This document shows positions 7,553 through 18,959 of a DNA stretch of 64,000 bases, in pieces; position 1 is the first letter of the stretch; each line of letters starts with the position of its first letter. The notes beneath the pieces were generated by a model. It did no database searches and had not been told where the DNA came from. It worked only from the letters and a program-made list of their open reading frames with translations. A program made the position numbers and the translations under genes. Where the stretch lies: NCBI GenBank assembly GCA_000716465.1, contig JNWL01000028.1:1-64000 (forward strand), in the 5' to 3' direction. The DNA is from Streptomyces bikiniensis. Its GTDB lineage: Bacteria > Actinomycetota > Actinomycetes > Streptomycetales > Streptomycetaceae.

Positions 7553-9088
7553 ATGAGCACAGACGACAAGAACCGCGCCGTCGCCGCCGCGATCCTCCCC
7601 CTCGTCGGCGGCGCCGGGAACATCACCTCCGTCGCCCACTGCATGACCCGCCTCCGCCTCGGCCTGCGGGACCGCTCGCTCGTCCGGGACGAGGAGCTGA
7701 AGGCCCTGCCGGCCGTGATGGGCGTCGTCGAGGACGACACGTACCAGATCGTCCTCGGGCCGGGCACGGTCGCCCGCGTGACCCCGGAGTTCGAGGCCCT
7801 GGTGACCGAGGCACAGGCCGCTCCCGCGGCGAAGCCCTCCGCCGACGACCTCGCGGCGCAGGGCGCGGCGATCAGGGCGGCCCGCAAGGCGAGGAACCAG
7901 ACCCCGTTCAAGCTGTTCCTGCGCCGGATCGCGAACGTCTTCGTGCCGCTGATCCCCGCCCTCATCGGCTGCGGCATCATCGCCGGCCTCAACGGCCTCC
8001 TGATCAACCTCGGACGGCTGCCCGCCGTCACCCCCGCCCTCGCCGCGATCGCGAGCGGCTTCATGGCCCTCATCGCGGTCTTCGTCGGCTTCAACACGGC
8101 GAAGGAGTTCGGCGGCACCCCGATCCTGGGCGGCGCGGTCGCCGCGATCGTCGTCTTCCCGGGCGTCGCGAAGGTCGACGCGTTCGGCCAGACCCTCTCC
8201 CCCGGTCAGGGCGGGGTGCTCGGCGCGCTGGGCGCGGCGGTCCTCGCGGTGTACGTGGAGAAGTGGTGCCGCAGGTGGGTGCCGGAGTCCCTGGACGTGC
8301 TGGTCACCCCGACGCTCACGGTCCTGGTCTCCGGCCTGGTCACGATCTTCGGCCTGATGTTCGTCGCGGGCGAGGTCTCGAACGCGATCGGCGAGTTCGC
8401 CGACTGGCTCCTCGTGCACGCCGGGGCGGGCGCGGGGTTCGTCCTGGGCGGCCTGTTCCTGCCGCTGGTGATGCTGGGCCTGCACCAGGCGCTCATCCCG
8501 ATCCACACCACGCTCATCGAACAGCAGGGCTACACGGTCCTGCTGCCCGTCCTCGCGATGGCGGGCGCGGGCCAGGTCGGCGCGGCGATGGCGGTCTACC
8601 TCAAGCTCCCGCGCAACGGCTCGATCCGCCGCACCGTCAGGTCCGCCCTCCCGGCCGGCTTCCTGGGCGTCGGGGAGCCCCTGATCTACGGCGTCTCGCT
8701 GCCCCTGGGCCGCCCCTTCGTCACGGCCTGCGTGGGCGGCGCCTTCGGCGGCGGCTTCGTCGGCCTGTTCAGCATGCTGGGCACCACGGTCGGCTCGACC
8801 GCGATCGGCCCGTCGGGCTGGGCCCTCTTCCCGCTCCTCGACGGCGACCACGGCCTGGGCCGTACGATCGCGGTCTACGCGGGCGGCCTGCTCACCGGCT
8901 ACCTGGCGGGCTTCGTGGCGACGTACTTCTGGGGCTTCGGCGCCCGGCTCCTGGAGGAGTTCGACGTGGACACGGACGCGGGGCCGGAGACGGTGGTGGC
9001 CGCCTCGCCGGGCACGACGCCCCCACCGGGCCCTTCGGGCCCGTCGAACCCCGTGCCGGAGCCGGCCCCGCAACCGACCAAGGCCTGA
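7553..9088 (+). CDS. murP: PTS EIIBC transporter, MurNAc-type MurP (511 aa)
   Basis: Residues 1 to about 90 are an EIIB domain with the phosphorylated cysteine in the motif HCMTRLRLGL near residue 30. After a linker, an EIIC domain (about 115-480) has ten or so hydrophobic segments, with LHQALIPIH and GFLGVGEPLIYGV, where the Glu belongs to the substrate site. There is no EIIA domain, as in E. coli MurP, so a general EIIA (Crr) must supply phosphate. It closes the murR-murQ-murP run and imports with phosphorylation the substrate of MurQ. The tail is a dispensable-looking Pro/Gly stretch. A GlcNAc or glucoside substrate is a less likely alternative. Confidence 0.88.
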   Translation: MSTDDKNRAVAAAILPLVGGAGNITSVAHCMTRLRLGLRDRSLVRDEELKALPAVMGVVEDDTYQIVLGPGTVARVTPEFEALVTEAQAAPAAKPSADDLAAQGAAIRAARKARNQTPFKLFLRRIANVFVPLIPALIGCGIIAGLNGLLINLGRLPAVTPALAAIASGFMALIAVFVGFNTAKEFGGTPILGGAVAAIVVFPGVAKVDAFGQTLSPGQGGVLGALGAAVLAVYVEKWCRRWVPESLDVLVTPTLTVLVSGLVTIFGLMFVAGEVSNAIGEFADWLLVHAGAGAGFVLGGLFLPLVMLGLHQALIPIHTTLIEQQGYTVLLPVLAMAGAGQVGAAMAVYLKLPRNGSIRRTVRSALPAGFLGVGEPLIYGVSLPLGRPFVTACVGGAFGGGFVGLFSMLGTTVGSTAIGPSGWALFPLLDGDHGLGRTIAVYAGGLLTGYLAGFVATYFWGFGARLLEEFDVDTDAGPETVVAASPGTTPPPGPSGPSNPVPEPAPQPTKA

Positions 9089-9172
9089 CACCCCGTACGG
9101 GAGGACCCCCGGCCCGTACGGAAGAACCCCGCCCCGTACGGAAGAACCCCGCCCCCCTACGGGAGGCCCCGC
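9089..9172. repeat. Degenerate tandem repeat after the EIIBC gene
   Basis: Three to four imperfect copies of a roughly 21-base unit containing CCCGTACGGAAGAACCCCG follow the EIIBC stop. No strong hairpin is built from them. It is probably slippage-derived spacer DNA. Confidence 0.5.
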
Positions 9173-9193
9173 CGCTCCCTAGACTCCACGCCC

Positions 9194-9913
9194 ATGACGA
9201 CCACGCAGCGCATCGCCGCCGACCTCGCCCCCACCGGAGTCCTCCGCGCCTCCGTCAACCTCGGGAACCCGGTGCTCGCCCAGGGCACCCCCGAGGACCC
9301 CTCCGGGATCACCGTCGACCTGGCCCGGGAGATCGGGGCGCGGCTCGGGGTCGGGGTCGAGCTGCTCTGCTTCGACGCGGCGCGGAAGTCCTTCGAGGCG
9401 ATGGCGGACGGGCGGGCCGACCTCTGCTTCCTCGCCGTGGACCCGGCGCGCGAGGCGGAGGTCGCGTTCACCGCGCCGTACGTGGTCATCGAGGGGGTGT
9501 ACGCCGTACCGCGCGACTCCGCGCTCACCACGGTCGAGGAGGTCGACGCCCCCGGCGTCCGGATCGGGGTCAAGAAGGGGTCCGCCTACGACCTGTACCT
9601 GTCCCGGACCCTCGCCCGCGCGACCGTCGTGCGCGGCGAGGAGGGCGTCGACGTCTTCCGGTCCGAGGGTCTGGAGGCGGGCGCGGGCATCCGGCAGCCC
9701 CTGACCGCGTATGTACGGGAGAACCCCGACGTCCGGCTGATCGAGGGCCGTTTCATGGAGATCCGCCAGGCGGTCGGCACCACGCTCTCCCGCGCCCCCG
9801 AGACCCTGGCCTTCCTCCGCGCCGCGGTCGAGGAACTGAAGACGAACGGCTTCGTCACGGACGCACTGCGCCGGTCCGGCCAGGACACCGGCCTGCTGGC
9901 CCCGCCGGCCTGA
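9194..9913 (+). CDS. Periplasmic-binding-protein-3 fold protein without export signal (239 aa)
   Basis: A full SBP_bac_3 domain: VNLGNPVLAQ with SGITVDLAREIGARLGV, then FEAMADGRADLCFLAVDP and RIGVKKGSAYDLYL. These proteins bind amino acids or similar solutes. Unlike transporter components it starts directly with MTTTQRIAADL and has neither a signal peptide nor a lipobox, and no permease or ATPase lies beside it. It may act in the cytoplasm as an enzyme-like or ligand-sensing protein. TAGACT at about 9180-9185 and the ATG at 9194 suggest a leaderless transcript. Confidence 0.8.
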   Translation: MTTTQRIAADLAPTGVLRASVNLGNPVLAQGTPEDPSGITVDLAREIGARLGVGVELLCFDAARKSFEAMADGRADLCFLAVDPAREAEVAFTAPYVVIEGVYAVPRDSALTTVEEVDAPGVRIGVKKGSAYDLYLSRTLARATVVRGEEGVDVFRSEGLEAGAGIRQPLTAYVRENPDVRLIEGRFMEIRQAVGTTLSRAPETLAFLRAAVEELKTNGFVTDALRRSGQDTGLLAPPA

Positions 9914-10185
9914 CCCGCCCGCTCGCCCGACCCGTCCTCCCGGCTTCCCCACCCCCTGCCAGGACCTGGAAAGCCCCCCCGCCCGGGCCCCGGAAAGGCC
10001 CCTTCCCGACCCCCGGGGCGGGCCCCCGGACACGATGCCGCGCCCCGCGCCCCCGTAGACCCCTCCGTACGGGAAGGCCCGTCCAGCAGCCGTACGGAGC
10101 CCCCGCCGAAACCTCCAATACCCTTACTGAACTGGGGCTTTGGCGACCGGATCAGTAAACTGGGGCTCTTCGGAGGGGAGCCCGT
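9914..10185. other. Intergenic stretch with a short direct repeat
   Basis: No gene seen. It is mostly C-rich. Near its right end AACTGGGGCT occurs twice (10130-10139 and 10159-10168, 29 bases apart) just before the methyltransferase start. This is a possible regulator site, with no further support. Confidence 0.35.
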
Positions 10186-10932
10186 ATGGATACCGCCCAT
10201 CGCCATGTCCGCACGCTCGACGACGTCATGACCCTGCTCGACGACCTGTTCCCGCCCGCCGCCGACCGCTGGTCGGTCGGGGGCTCCGAATGGTGGGACG
10301 GGTTCTACGCCGACCGGGACAGGCCGGTGCCGTTCTTCGTCGCGAAGCCGGACGAGAGCCTGGTGTCGTACGCCCGGCGGGGGCTGCTCCCGGGCCGCGG
10401 GAGCCGGGTCCTGGACCTCGGCTGCGGGCCCGGGCGGAACGCCCTGTACCTCGCCTCGCTCGGGTACGAGGTGGACGCCGTCGACCTGTCCCCCACCGCG
10501 ATCCGGTGGGCGGAGGAGCGGGCCCGGGAGACGGGCGCGGAGGGCGTGCGGTTCGTGTGCGGCGACGCCTTCGCGCCGGGCGTCCTGGACGGGCCGTACG
10601 ACCTCGTGCACGACTCGGGCTGCTTCCACCACCTGCCCCCGCACCGCCGCGTCGGCCACCTCGCACTCCTCGACCGGGTCCTGGCGCCCGGCGGCCTCTT
10701 CTCGGTGACCGCGTTCGCCGCCGGGAAGGGCGGCATGGGGTCCGAGCTGCCGGACGCCGACTTCTACCGCAACGGCCGGCTCGACGGCGGCCTCGCGTAC
10801 ACCGACGACTCGCTGCGCGCGATCTTCGCGGACCTGGCGGAGGTCGAGCTGCGGCGCATGCGCGACGAGCCCGCCGACTCGGCGTCCTTCGGCGAGCCCT
10901 TCCTGTGGGCGGGGCTCTTCCGGAAGGCGTAG
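10186..10932 (+). CDS. Class I SAM-dependent methyltransferase (248 aa)
   Basis: The Rossmann methyltransferase core begins with VLDLGCGPGRNALYLASLGY near residue 75 (motif I), followed by VDAVDLSPTAI (acidic residue for ribose) and the YDLVHDSGCFHHL segment. The N-terminal helical lid contains WWDGFYADRDRPVPFF, common in actinomycete small-molecule methyltransferases. The ATG has a good ribosome binding site (GGAGGGGAG, 7 bases upstream). The substrate is unknown and the gene is monocistronic, ending at a strong terminator shared with groEL. Confidence 0.85.
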   Translation: MDTAHRHVRTLDDVMTLLDDLFPPAADRWSVGGSEWWDGFYADRDRPVPFFVAKPDESLVSYARRGLLPGRGSRVLDLGCGPGRNALYLASLGYEVDAVDLSPTAIRWAEERARETGAEGVRFVCGDAFAPGVLDGPYDLVHDSGCFHHLPPHRRVGHLALLDRVLAPGGLFSVTAFAAGKGGMGSELPDADFYRNGRLDGGLAYTDDSLRAIFADLAEVELRRMRDEPADSASFGEPFLWAGLFRKA

Positions 10933-10950
10933 ACCGCCCCGGACAACGCC

Positions 10951-10986
10951 CGAGGGCGGCACCCCCTGGTGGGGGTGCCGCCCTCG
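10951..10986. terminator. Bidirectional terminator hairpin
   Basis: A perfect 16-base stem (CGAGGGCGGCACCCCC pairs with 10971-10986) around a TGGT loop lies between the convergent methyltransferase and groEL genes, followed by a TTCG run on the plus strand. Confidence 0.85.
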
Positions 10987-11037
10987 TTCGCGTCCAGCGG
11001 TGAACCGCCGATCCCGGGATCCGGAGATCCCCGAGGA

Positions 11038-12841
<1,804 letters not shown>

Positions 12842-12968
12842 GCCCTAGGAGAGTGCAAGCCGTTCCGGAGGAACGTCGACGAGGGGTGGCGGCCGGGCGG
12901 CGGGAGGGTGCAAGCGACTCTGGGGTTTCGGGCGGGAGCGCGAGGGGCCGGGGAGGAGCGGGAACGCG

Positions 12969-13016
12969 CGAGGGGCCCGCCCCCCGGGAAGTGCTCCCGG
13001 GGATGCGGGCCCCTCG
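12969..13016 (-). terminator. Terminator of the cold-shock gene
   Basis: CGAGGGGCCCGC (12969-12980) pairs with 13005-13016, with an inner CCCCGGGA/TCCCGGGG stem. It lies 33 bases past the stop of the minus-strand cold-shock gene and insulates it from the groEL promoter. Confidence 0.8.
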
Positions 13017-13048
13017 ACGGCGTGCGTCGGTGGCCGATCGCGCCGCGC

Positions 13049-13252
13049 TCAGACGGCGAGCTTGACCATGTCCGCCTGCGGACCCTTCTGGCCCTGCGAG
13101 ATCTCGAACTCGACTCGCTGTCCCTCTTCGAGGCTGCGGTAGCCATCCATCTGGATCGCGCTGTAGTGGACGAAAACATCCGCACCACCGTCGACCGCGA
13201 TGAAGCCGTAGCCCTTCTCCGCGTTGAACCACTTGACGGTGCCCTGAGCCAT
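13049..13252 (-). CDS. CspA-family cold-shock protein (67 aa)
   Basis: A single cold-shock domain with both RNA-binding motifs: [12 protein letters not shown] (RNP1) and VFVHYSAIQ (RNP2). Length is that of the Streptomyces SC7.0-type proteins, which act as RNA chaperones. ATG at 13252 with GGGGAG about 8 bases upstream. The frame stays open upstream to 13378, but that part has no conserved sequence and is more likely the long leader usual for these genes. Confidence 0.95.
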   Translation of the reverse strand: MAQGTVKWFNAEKGYGFIAVDGGADVFVHYSAIQMDGYRSLEEGQRVEFEISQGQKGPQADMVKLAV

Positions 13253-13584
13253 GCCTAACTCCCCTATTACTGGCCCTTGCGCGGGGCCGCACTTCACGAA
13301 CCCCGGGTCAGACCCTGCGCCGGAACGCGTCGACCGCGGCTGAATGTATCTGCCCAACTGCCCTCTGCAACAGGCCATTCGGACGGGAATTCTGGGCAGC
13401 CCGGAAAGGAGGATTGGGGAGATTCCCCTGAATCACGGGGCAAGTCGGGCCCGGCAAAAGACGCAGAAGGTACACAACGCATACGCACTTTGGCTGCTTC
13501 TTGTCAGGTCGGGGCGCGTTCTCATATGCACCCGACATGAGCAGCGGAGGGGGCTTCCCCAACTCTACCGCGCTCAACCATGCA
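13253..13584. other. Long leader/promoter region of the cold-shock gene
   Basis: About 330 bases with lower G+C than the neighbours and no credible gene on either strand. Cold-shock genes commonly carry a structured 5-prime leader of this kind, which fits the position. I could not identify a specific motif. Confidence 0.5.
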
Positions 13585-13624
13585 GAATTGCCCCTTCCGC
13601 TTATGGCCGCGGAAGGGGCAATTC
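13585..13624. terminator. Strong terminator after the thrC/MoaD-like genes
   Basis: A perfect 16-base stem, GAATTGCCCCTTCCGC (13585-13600) with its complement at 13609-13624, and an 8-base loop. It lies 40 bases past the minus-strand sulfur-carrier stop and separates it from the cold-shock gene region. Confidence 0.85.
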
Positions 13625-13664
13625 AAGAAAGACGGGACAACGGGTACCGCTCGGGAAACCCGGC

Positions 13665-13943
13665 TCAGCAGCCGCCGGCGACCGCCGGGATGATCGAGAC
13701 GCCCGAGCCGGCCGGGGTGGCCGTCTCCAGGCCCTGCTCGAAGCGCACGTCGTCGTCGTTCACGTACACGTTGACGAAGCGGCGCAGCTTGCCCTGGTCG
13801 TCCAGGACGCGGGCGGCGATGCCCGCGTGGTTCTTCTCCAGGTCCGCGATGACCTCGGCGAGGGTCGCGCCCTCGGCCTGGACCTCGGACTGCCCGCCGG
13901 TGTAGGTGCGGAGGATGGTGGGGATGCGGACGTTGACGGCCAT
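13665..13943 (-). CDS. MoaD/ThiS-like sulfur carrier, CysO type, ending in Gly-Gly-Cys (92 aa)
   Basis: A ubiquitin-like sulfur carrier: TILRTYTGGQSEVQAEGATL, ADLEKNHAGIAARVLDD and FVNVYVNDDDVRF match CysO of mycobacteria (about 93 aa), which carries a thiocarboxylate for cysteine synthesis. CysO ends in a bare diglycine; here the stop follows IPAVAGGC, one residue later, so a protease such as the Mec JAMM enzyme would have to remove the Cys before activation. It lies 82 bases downstream of thrC on the same strand. The sulfur recipient (cysteine synthesis or another pathway) is inferred. Confidence 0.88.
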   Translation of the reverse strand: MAVNVRIPTILRTYTGGQSEVQAEGATLAEVIADLEKNHAGIAARVLDDQGKLRRFVNVYVNDDDVRFEQGLETATPAGSGVSIIPAVAGGC

Positions 13944-14025
13944 GGCGTGCGTAACCTTTCGGGGTGCCGGAGAGCCGGGAGGACCGGAGAACCGGAAAGA
14001 CTGGGGAGCCGGGTGCCGGAGGGCG

Positions 14026-15312
14026 TCAGCGGGCCAGACCGGCGTCGCGGAACGCGTCCAGGCTCGGGCGGATGGTGGCGGTCGCCTGAGAGGTGTCGGC
14101 CACCGCGTCCAGGGTCTTGAGCCCGTCGCCGGTGTTGAGGACGACGGTGGTGAGTTCCGGGTCGATGAGACCGTTCTCCACCAGCTTGCGCGTGACGCCG
14201 ACGGTCACGCCGCCCGCGGTCTCGGCGAAGATGCCCTCGGTCCGTGCGAGCAGCTTGATCGCGTCCACGACCTGCGTGTCGTCCACGTCCTCCACGGCGC
14301 CGCCGGTGCGGCGGGCGATGTCGAGGACGTACGGGCCGTCGGCCGGGTTGCCGATGGCGAGCGACTTGGCGATCGTGTTCGGCTTCTGGGGCCGTACGAC
14401 GTCGTGGCCGGCCTTGAAGGCGGCCGACACCGGGGAGCAGCCCTCGGCCTGGGCGCCGAAGATCTTGTACGGCTTGTCCTCGACCAGGCCCAGCTTGACG
14501 AGCTCCTGCAGACCCTTGTCGATCTTGGTGAGCTGGGAGCCGGAGGCGATCGGGATGACGAGCTGGTCGGGGATGACCCAGCCGAGCTGCTCGCAGATCT
14601 CGTACGCGAGCGTCTTGGAGCCCTCGCCGTAGTACGGGCGCAGGTTGACGTTCACGAAGCCCCAGCCCTCGCCGAGCGGGTCGCCGATGAGCTCCGAGCA
14701 GAAGCGGTTGACGTCGTCGTAGTTGCCCTCGATGGCGACGAGGTCGCCGCCGTAGACGCCGGCCATGACGACCTTGCCCTGCTCCAGGTCGTGCGGGATG
14801 AACACGCAGGAGCGGAAGCCGGCGCGGGCGGCGGCGGCGCCGACGGCGCCGGCCAGGTTGCCGGTGGAGGAGCAGGAGAGGGTGGTGAAGCCGAAGGCGC
14901 GGGCGGCCTCGATGGCCTGGGCGACGACGCGGTCCTTGAAGGAGTGGGTCGGGTTCCCGGAGTCGTCCTTGACGAAGAGCCTGCCGGGGGCGACGCCGAT
15001 CTCGCGGGCGAGGTTGTCGGCCTTGACGAGCGGGGTCCAGCCGGGGTTCAGGTTCGGCTTGTCGGCGACGTCGGCCGGGACGGGCAGGAGGGGGGCGTAG
15101 CGCCAGATGCTGGCGGGGCCGGCCTCGATGCGCCTGCGCAGCTCCTCGGGGTCGCCGGCGGGCAGGTCGTACGCGACTTCGAGCGGTCCGAAACACAGCT
15201 CGCAGGCGAAGATCGGGCCGAGGGCGAAGACTTCACCGCATTCGCGACAGGAGAGCCCGGACGCGGGACCGAGGTCGACGGTGGTGGCGGGTGCGACGGT
15301 CTGTACAGCCAT
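14026..15312 (-). CDS. thrC: Threonine synthase (428 aa)
   Basis: PLP enzyme converting O-phosphohomoserine to threonine. The N-terminal zinc-ribbon-like CRECGEVFALGPIFACELC typical of the actinobacterial form is followed by the PLP lysine motif NPTHSFKDRVV near residue 120 and the SCSSTGNLAGAVGAAAARAG phosphate loop. ATG at 15312 chosen with AAAGGG about 10 bases upstream; an in-frame ATG at 15345 would add 11 unlikely residues. It is followed by the sulfur-carrier gene. Confidence 0.96.
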   Translation of the reverse strand: MAVQTVAPATTVDLGPASGLSCRECGEVFALGPIFACELCFGPLEVAYDLPAGDPEELRRRIEAGPASIWRYAPLLPVPADVADKPNLNPGWTPLVKADNLAREIGVAPGRLFVKDDSGNPTHSFKDRVVAQAIEAARAFGFTTLSCSSTGNLAGAVGAAAARAGFRSCVFIPHDLEQGKVVMAGVYGGDLVAIEGNYDDVNRFCSELIGDPLGEGWGFVNVNLRPYYGEGSKTLAYEICEQLGWVIPDQLVIPIASGSQLTKIDKGLQELVKLGLVEDKPYKIFGAQAEGCSPVSAAFKAGHDVVRPQKPNTIAKSLAIGNPADGPYVLDIARRTGGAVEDVDDTQVVDAIKLLARTEGIFAETAGGVTVGVTRKLVENGLIDPELTTVVLNTGDGLKTLDAVADTSQATATIRPSLDAFRDAGLAR

Positions 15313-15346
15313 GGAGGCGAGGCCCTTTCTCCTCATCTTTCTCAAT

Positions 15347-15361
15347 GGCGAATTTTTCGCC
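15347..15361. promoter_or_regulatory. 15-bp palindrome upstream of thrC
   Basis: GGCGAA-TTT-TTCGCC at 15347-15361 sits in the AT-rich divergent region between thrC and gpgS, 35 bases before the thrC start. It may be an operator or an attenuating hairpin; I know no regulator for it. Confidence 0.35.
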
Positions 15362-15626
15362 TTGAGACGGATTTGGCACCTTCCCTAGCCGGGGGCCTCG
15401 CTGGATCACGAGACGAACCGACTGGAGGGTTGCCGGGGCTTCAACGGGCCGTTTCCCTCTGCCCCTCTGGATGAGCGGTATTCGATTGTGGGGGCGTCGG
15501 GACTTTCGTTCCCGTGCTCCGACGCGGTTGCCACCCCGACGTGCGGGGGGTCGCCGCGTTGTTCAAGACTGTAACCGAAGGCCCGGGCGCTTGGACGGCC
15601 CGTCCGAACCGCGAGATGGAGATCAC

Positions 15627-16568
15627 GTGCTGGAAGAGGTGGAGCGCTGGCTGTCCCGGCGGTCCTGGTCCGTGGCGGACCGGCCGCTGGAGCGGATCCT
15701 CGCCGCCAAACGTGCGACGACGGTCAGCGTGGTGCTGCCGGCGCTGAACGAGGAGGCGACCGTCGGGGACATCGTGGGCGTGATCCGCCGCGAGCTGATG
15801 TCGGAGGCGGTGCCGCTCGTGGACGAGCTGGTGGTGCTCGACTCGGGCTCCACGGACCGCACGGCGGAGGTCGCCGCGGCGGCCGGGGCGCGGGTGGTCG
15901 CGCGCGACGACGTACTTCCCCGGATACCGGCCGTGCCCGGCAAGGGCGAGGTCCTGTGGCGGTCACTGATGGTGACGAGCGGGGACGTGGTGTGCTTCGT
16001 GGACGCGGATCTGCGGGACTTCTCGGCGGACTTCGTGACGGGGATCGTGGGCCCGCTCCTGACCGACCCCGACGTGCACCTCGTGAAGGCGATGTACGAC
16101 CGCCCGCTGGGCGACTCCCCAGGCCAGGGGGGCCGGGTGACGGAGCTGATGGCCCGCCCGGTCCTGAACCTGCACTGGCCGCAGCTGGCCGGCTTCGTGC
16201 AGCCGCTCGGCGGCGAGTACGCGGCCCGTCGCTCGCTCCTGGAGCGGCTGCCCTTCCCGGTCGGTTACGGAGTGGAGCTGGGGCTGCTCGTGGACGCGCT
16301 GCACACGGTGGGCCTGGACGGGCTCGCGCAGGTGGACGTGGGGGTGCGCAAGCACCGGCACCAGGACGGGCACGCGCTCGGCCGGATGGCGGCGACGATC
16401 TACCGGACGGCGCAGCTGAGGCTGTCGCGGGGGCATCTGGTGCGGCCGTGGCTGACCCAGTTCGAGCGGGGCGAGGAGGGCTTCGAGCCGCGGACGTACG
16501 CGGTGGACACGGAGGAGCGGCCGCCGATGGCGGAGGTCGCGGAGTACGCGCGCCGCCGCGTGGCGTAA
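15627..16568 (+). CDS. gpgS: Glucosyl-3-phosphoglycerate synthase (313 aa)
   Basis: GT-A glycosyltransferase of family GT81. SVVLPALNEEATVGDIV opens the nucleotide-binding fold, LDSGSTDRTAEVA follows, and CFVDADLRDF carries the metal-binding Asp pair. The family transfers glucose from an NDP-glucose to 3-phosphoglycerate, the first step to glucosylglycerate and methylglucose polysaccharides. GTG at 15627 is chosen because GGAG lies 5 bases upstream; the frame is open earlier without conservation. It neighbours trehalose synthesis genes, another compatible-solute path. Confidence 0.9.
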   Translation: MLEEVERWLSRRSWSVADRPLERILAAKRATTVSVVLPALNEEATVGDIVGVIRRELMSEAVPLVDELVVLDSGSTDRTAEVAAAAGARVVARDDVLPRIPAVPGKGEVLWRSLMVTSGDVVCFVDADLRDFSADFVTGIVGPLLTDPDVHLVKAMYDRPLGDSPGQGGRVTELMARPVLNLHWPQLAGFVQPLGGEYAARRSLLERLPFPVGYGVELGLLVDALHTVGLDGLAQVDVGVRKHRHQDGHALGRMAATIYRTAQLRLSRGHLVRPWLTQFERGEEGFEPRTYAVDTEERPPMAEVAEYARRRVA

Positions 16569-16606
16569 CGCACGCTTATGACCCGTTTTACATACATTCA
16601 CTGTCC

Positions 16607-16933
16607 ATGGGTTCCATGGACTTCGGACGACGGCGTACGGGCAGGGTGCTGGCGGCGGCGGGCCTGACGGCGGTCGCGTGGGCGCCCACGGCGGCGGGCG
16701 CGGCGCCGGTGCCGCCGCCCTCCGTCCCCCTCCACGCGCACGCGTCCCCGGCGCCGGGCGCACCGGGCGCACCGGGCGCACCGGGCGCACCGGGCGCACC
16801 GGGAAAGGCGACCACTCCGCCCCACCCCCGGGGCAATGAGGAACGCCTCTGGCTGCTCGGCGGCCTGGTGGCGGCCCTTGCGGCGACGGGCCTGGTGGCG
16901 AGGGCGGCCCTGCGGGCCCACTCCGCCCCCTGA
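16607..16933 (+). CDS. Small exported protein with Pro-Gly-Ala repeat and C-terminal membrane anchor (108 aa)
   Basis: After MGSMDFGRRR comes a hydrophobic signal segment ending AAGAAP, then a Pro/His-rich stretch, about six Pro-Gly-Ala triplets from a 9-base tandem repeat, NEERLWLLGG and a terminal helix (LVAALAATGLVARAAL). This is a small surface-anchored protein layout. No family is recognised. There is no clear ribosome binding site; two ATGs (16607, 16616) are possible. It lies 38 bases after gpgS. Confidence 0.6.
   Translation: MGSMDFGRRRTGRVLAAAGLTAVAWAPTAAGAAPVPPPSVPLHAHASPAPGAPGAPGAPGAPGAPGKATTPPHPRGNEERLWLLGGLVAALAATGLVARAALRAHSAP
16750..16803 (+). repeat. 9-bp coding tandem repeat (CGCACCGGG)
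   Basis: One variant copy plus five perfect CGCACCGGG copies, each adding Pro-Gly-Ala to the exported protein. A unit of nine bases lets copy number change without frameshift. Confidence 0.85.
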
Positions 16934-16998
16934 CCCCTCCCGGGCCCGGCCCCCGTGACCCTGGGTGGCCGGATCCCCCTCGTCTTGTATACGTACGT

Positions 16999-17025
16999 TT
17001 GAGCGTTTACGGGACGGGCTAGGTT
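16999..17025 (+). promoter_or_regulatory. Putative otsA promoter, leaderless
   Basis: TTGAGC (16999-17004) and TAGGTT (17020-17025) fit -35 and -10 boxes, although the 15-base spacing is short. The TAGGTT box is only six bases before the otsA ATG and no Shine-Dalgarno is present, so transcription may begin at or near the start codon. Confidence 0.4.
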
Positions 17026-17031
17026 CGCCAC

Positions 17032-18393
<1,362 letters not shown>

Positions 18394-18410
18394 GACCCGG
18401 AGGAGCCCAC

Positions 18411-18947
18411 GTGCCCACGGGACTGCGCCACTACACGAACGCCCACGAGGTCACCGCTCCCCTGATCGCGGCGTACGCGAAGGTGCGCGAGCCCCTGCTG
18501 CACCTGCCGAACTACGCCGTGCCGACCTTCGCCGAACGCCTGGAGCGTCACGGCGGAGAGCCGGGATTCGAAGCGGTGCTCGCGTTCGACGCCGAGGGGC
18601 GGCCGGTGGGTTACGCGTACGGCAACACGGTGGAGAGCGGGGACCGCTGGTGGAAGAGGATGGGCGAGGTGGACCCCGCCTTCACCCGTGCACCGGCCTT
18701 GGCCCTGAAGGAGATCGGCGTGACGGTCCCCCACCGGGGAACCGGGCTGGCACGGCGCATCCACGACGCACTCCTCGCCGGCCGCAGCGAGGCGTACGTG
18801 TCGCTGATGGTCAACGCGTCGGCCGGTGACGGGAAGGTCCGGCGGGTCTACGAGGCCTGGGGGTACGAGGCGATCGGCACGAGCCGCCCGTCCCCGGAGT
18901 CGCCCGTACTCACCGCGATGATCCGACCGGTCAGGACCGCGGCCTGA
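18411..18947 (+). CDS. GNAT-family N-acetyltransferase (178 aa)
   Basis: A GNAT fold: LAFDAEGRPVGYAYGNTVE (beta strands), IGVTVPHRGTGLARRIHDAL (acetyl-CoA loop, RGTGLA), VSLMVNASAGDGKVRRVY and YEAWGYEAIG at the end. GTG start with GGAGGA 6 bases upstream and only 17 bases after otsA, so it is probably cotranscribed. The substrate is unknown. Confidence 0.85.
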   Translation: MPTGLRHYTNAHEVTAPLIAAYAKVREPLLHLPNYAVPTFAERLERHGGEPGFEAVLAFDAEGRPVGYAYGNTVESGDRWWKRMGEVDPAFTRAPALALKEIGVTVPHRGTGLARRIHDALLAGRSEAYVSLMVNASAGDGKVRRVYEAWGYEAIGTSRPSPESPVLTAMIRPVRTAA

Positions 18948-18959
18948 CGGGGGCCGGGC

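Noticed and set aside
15313..15470. Riboswitch or leader attenuator upstream of thrC
   Set aside because: I found only a 15-bp palindrome; no Thr-rich leader peptide or recognisable riboswitch core.
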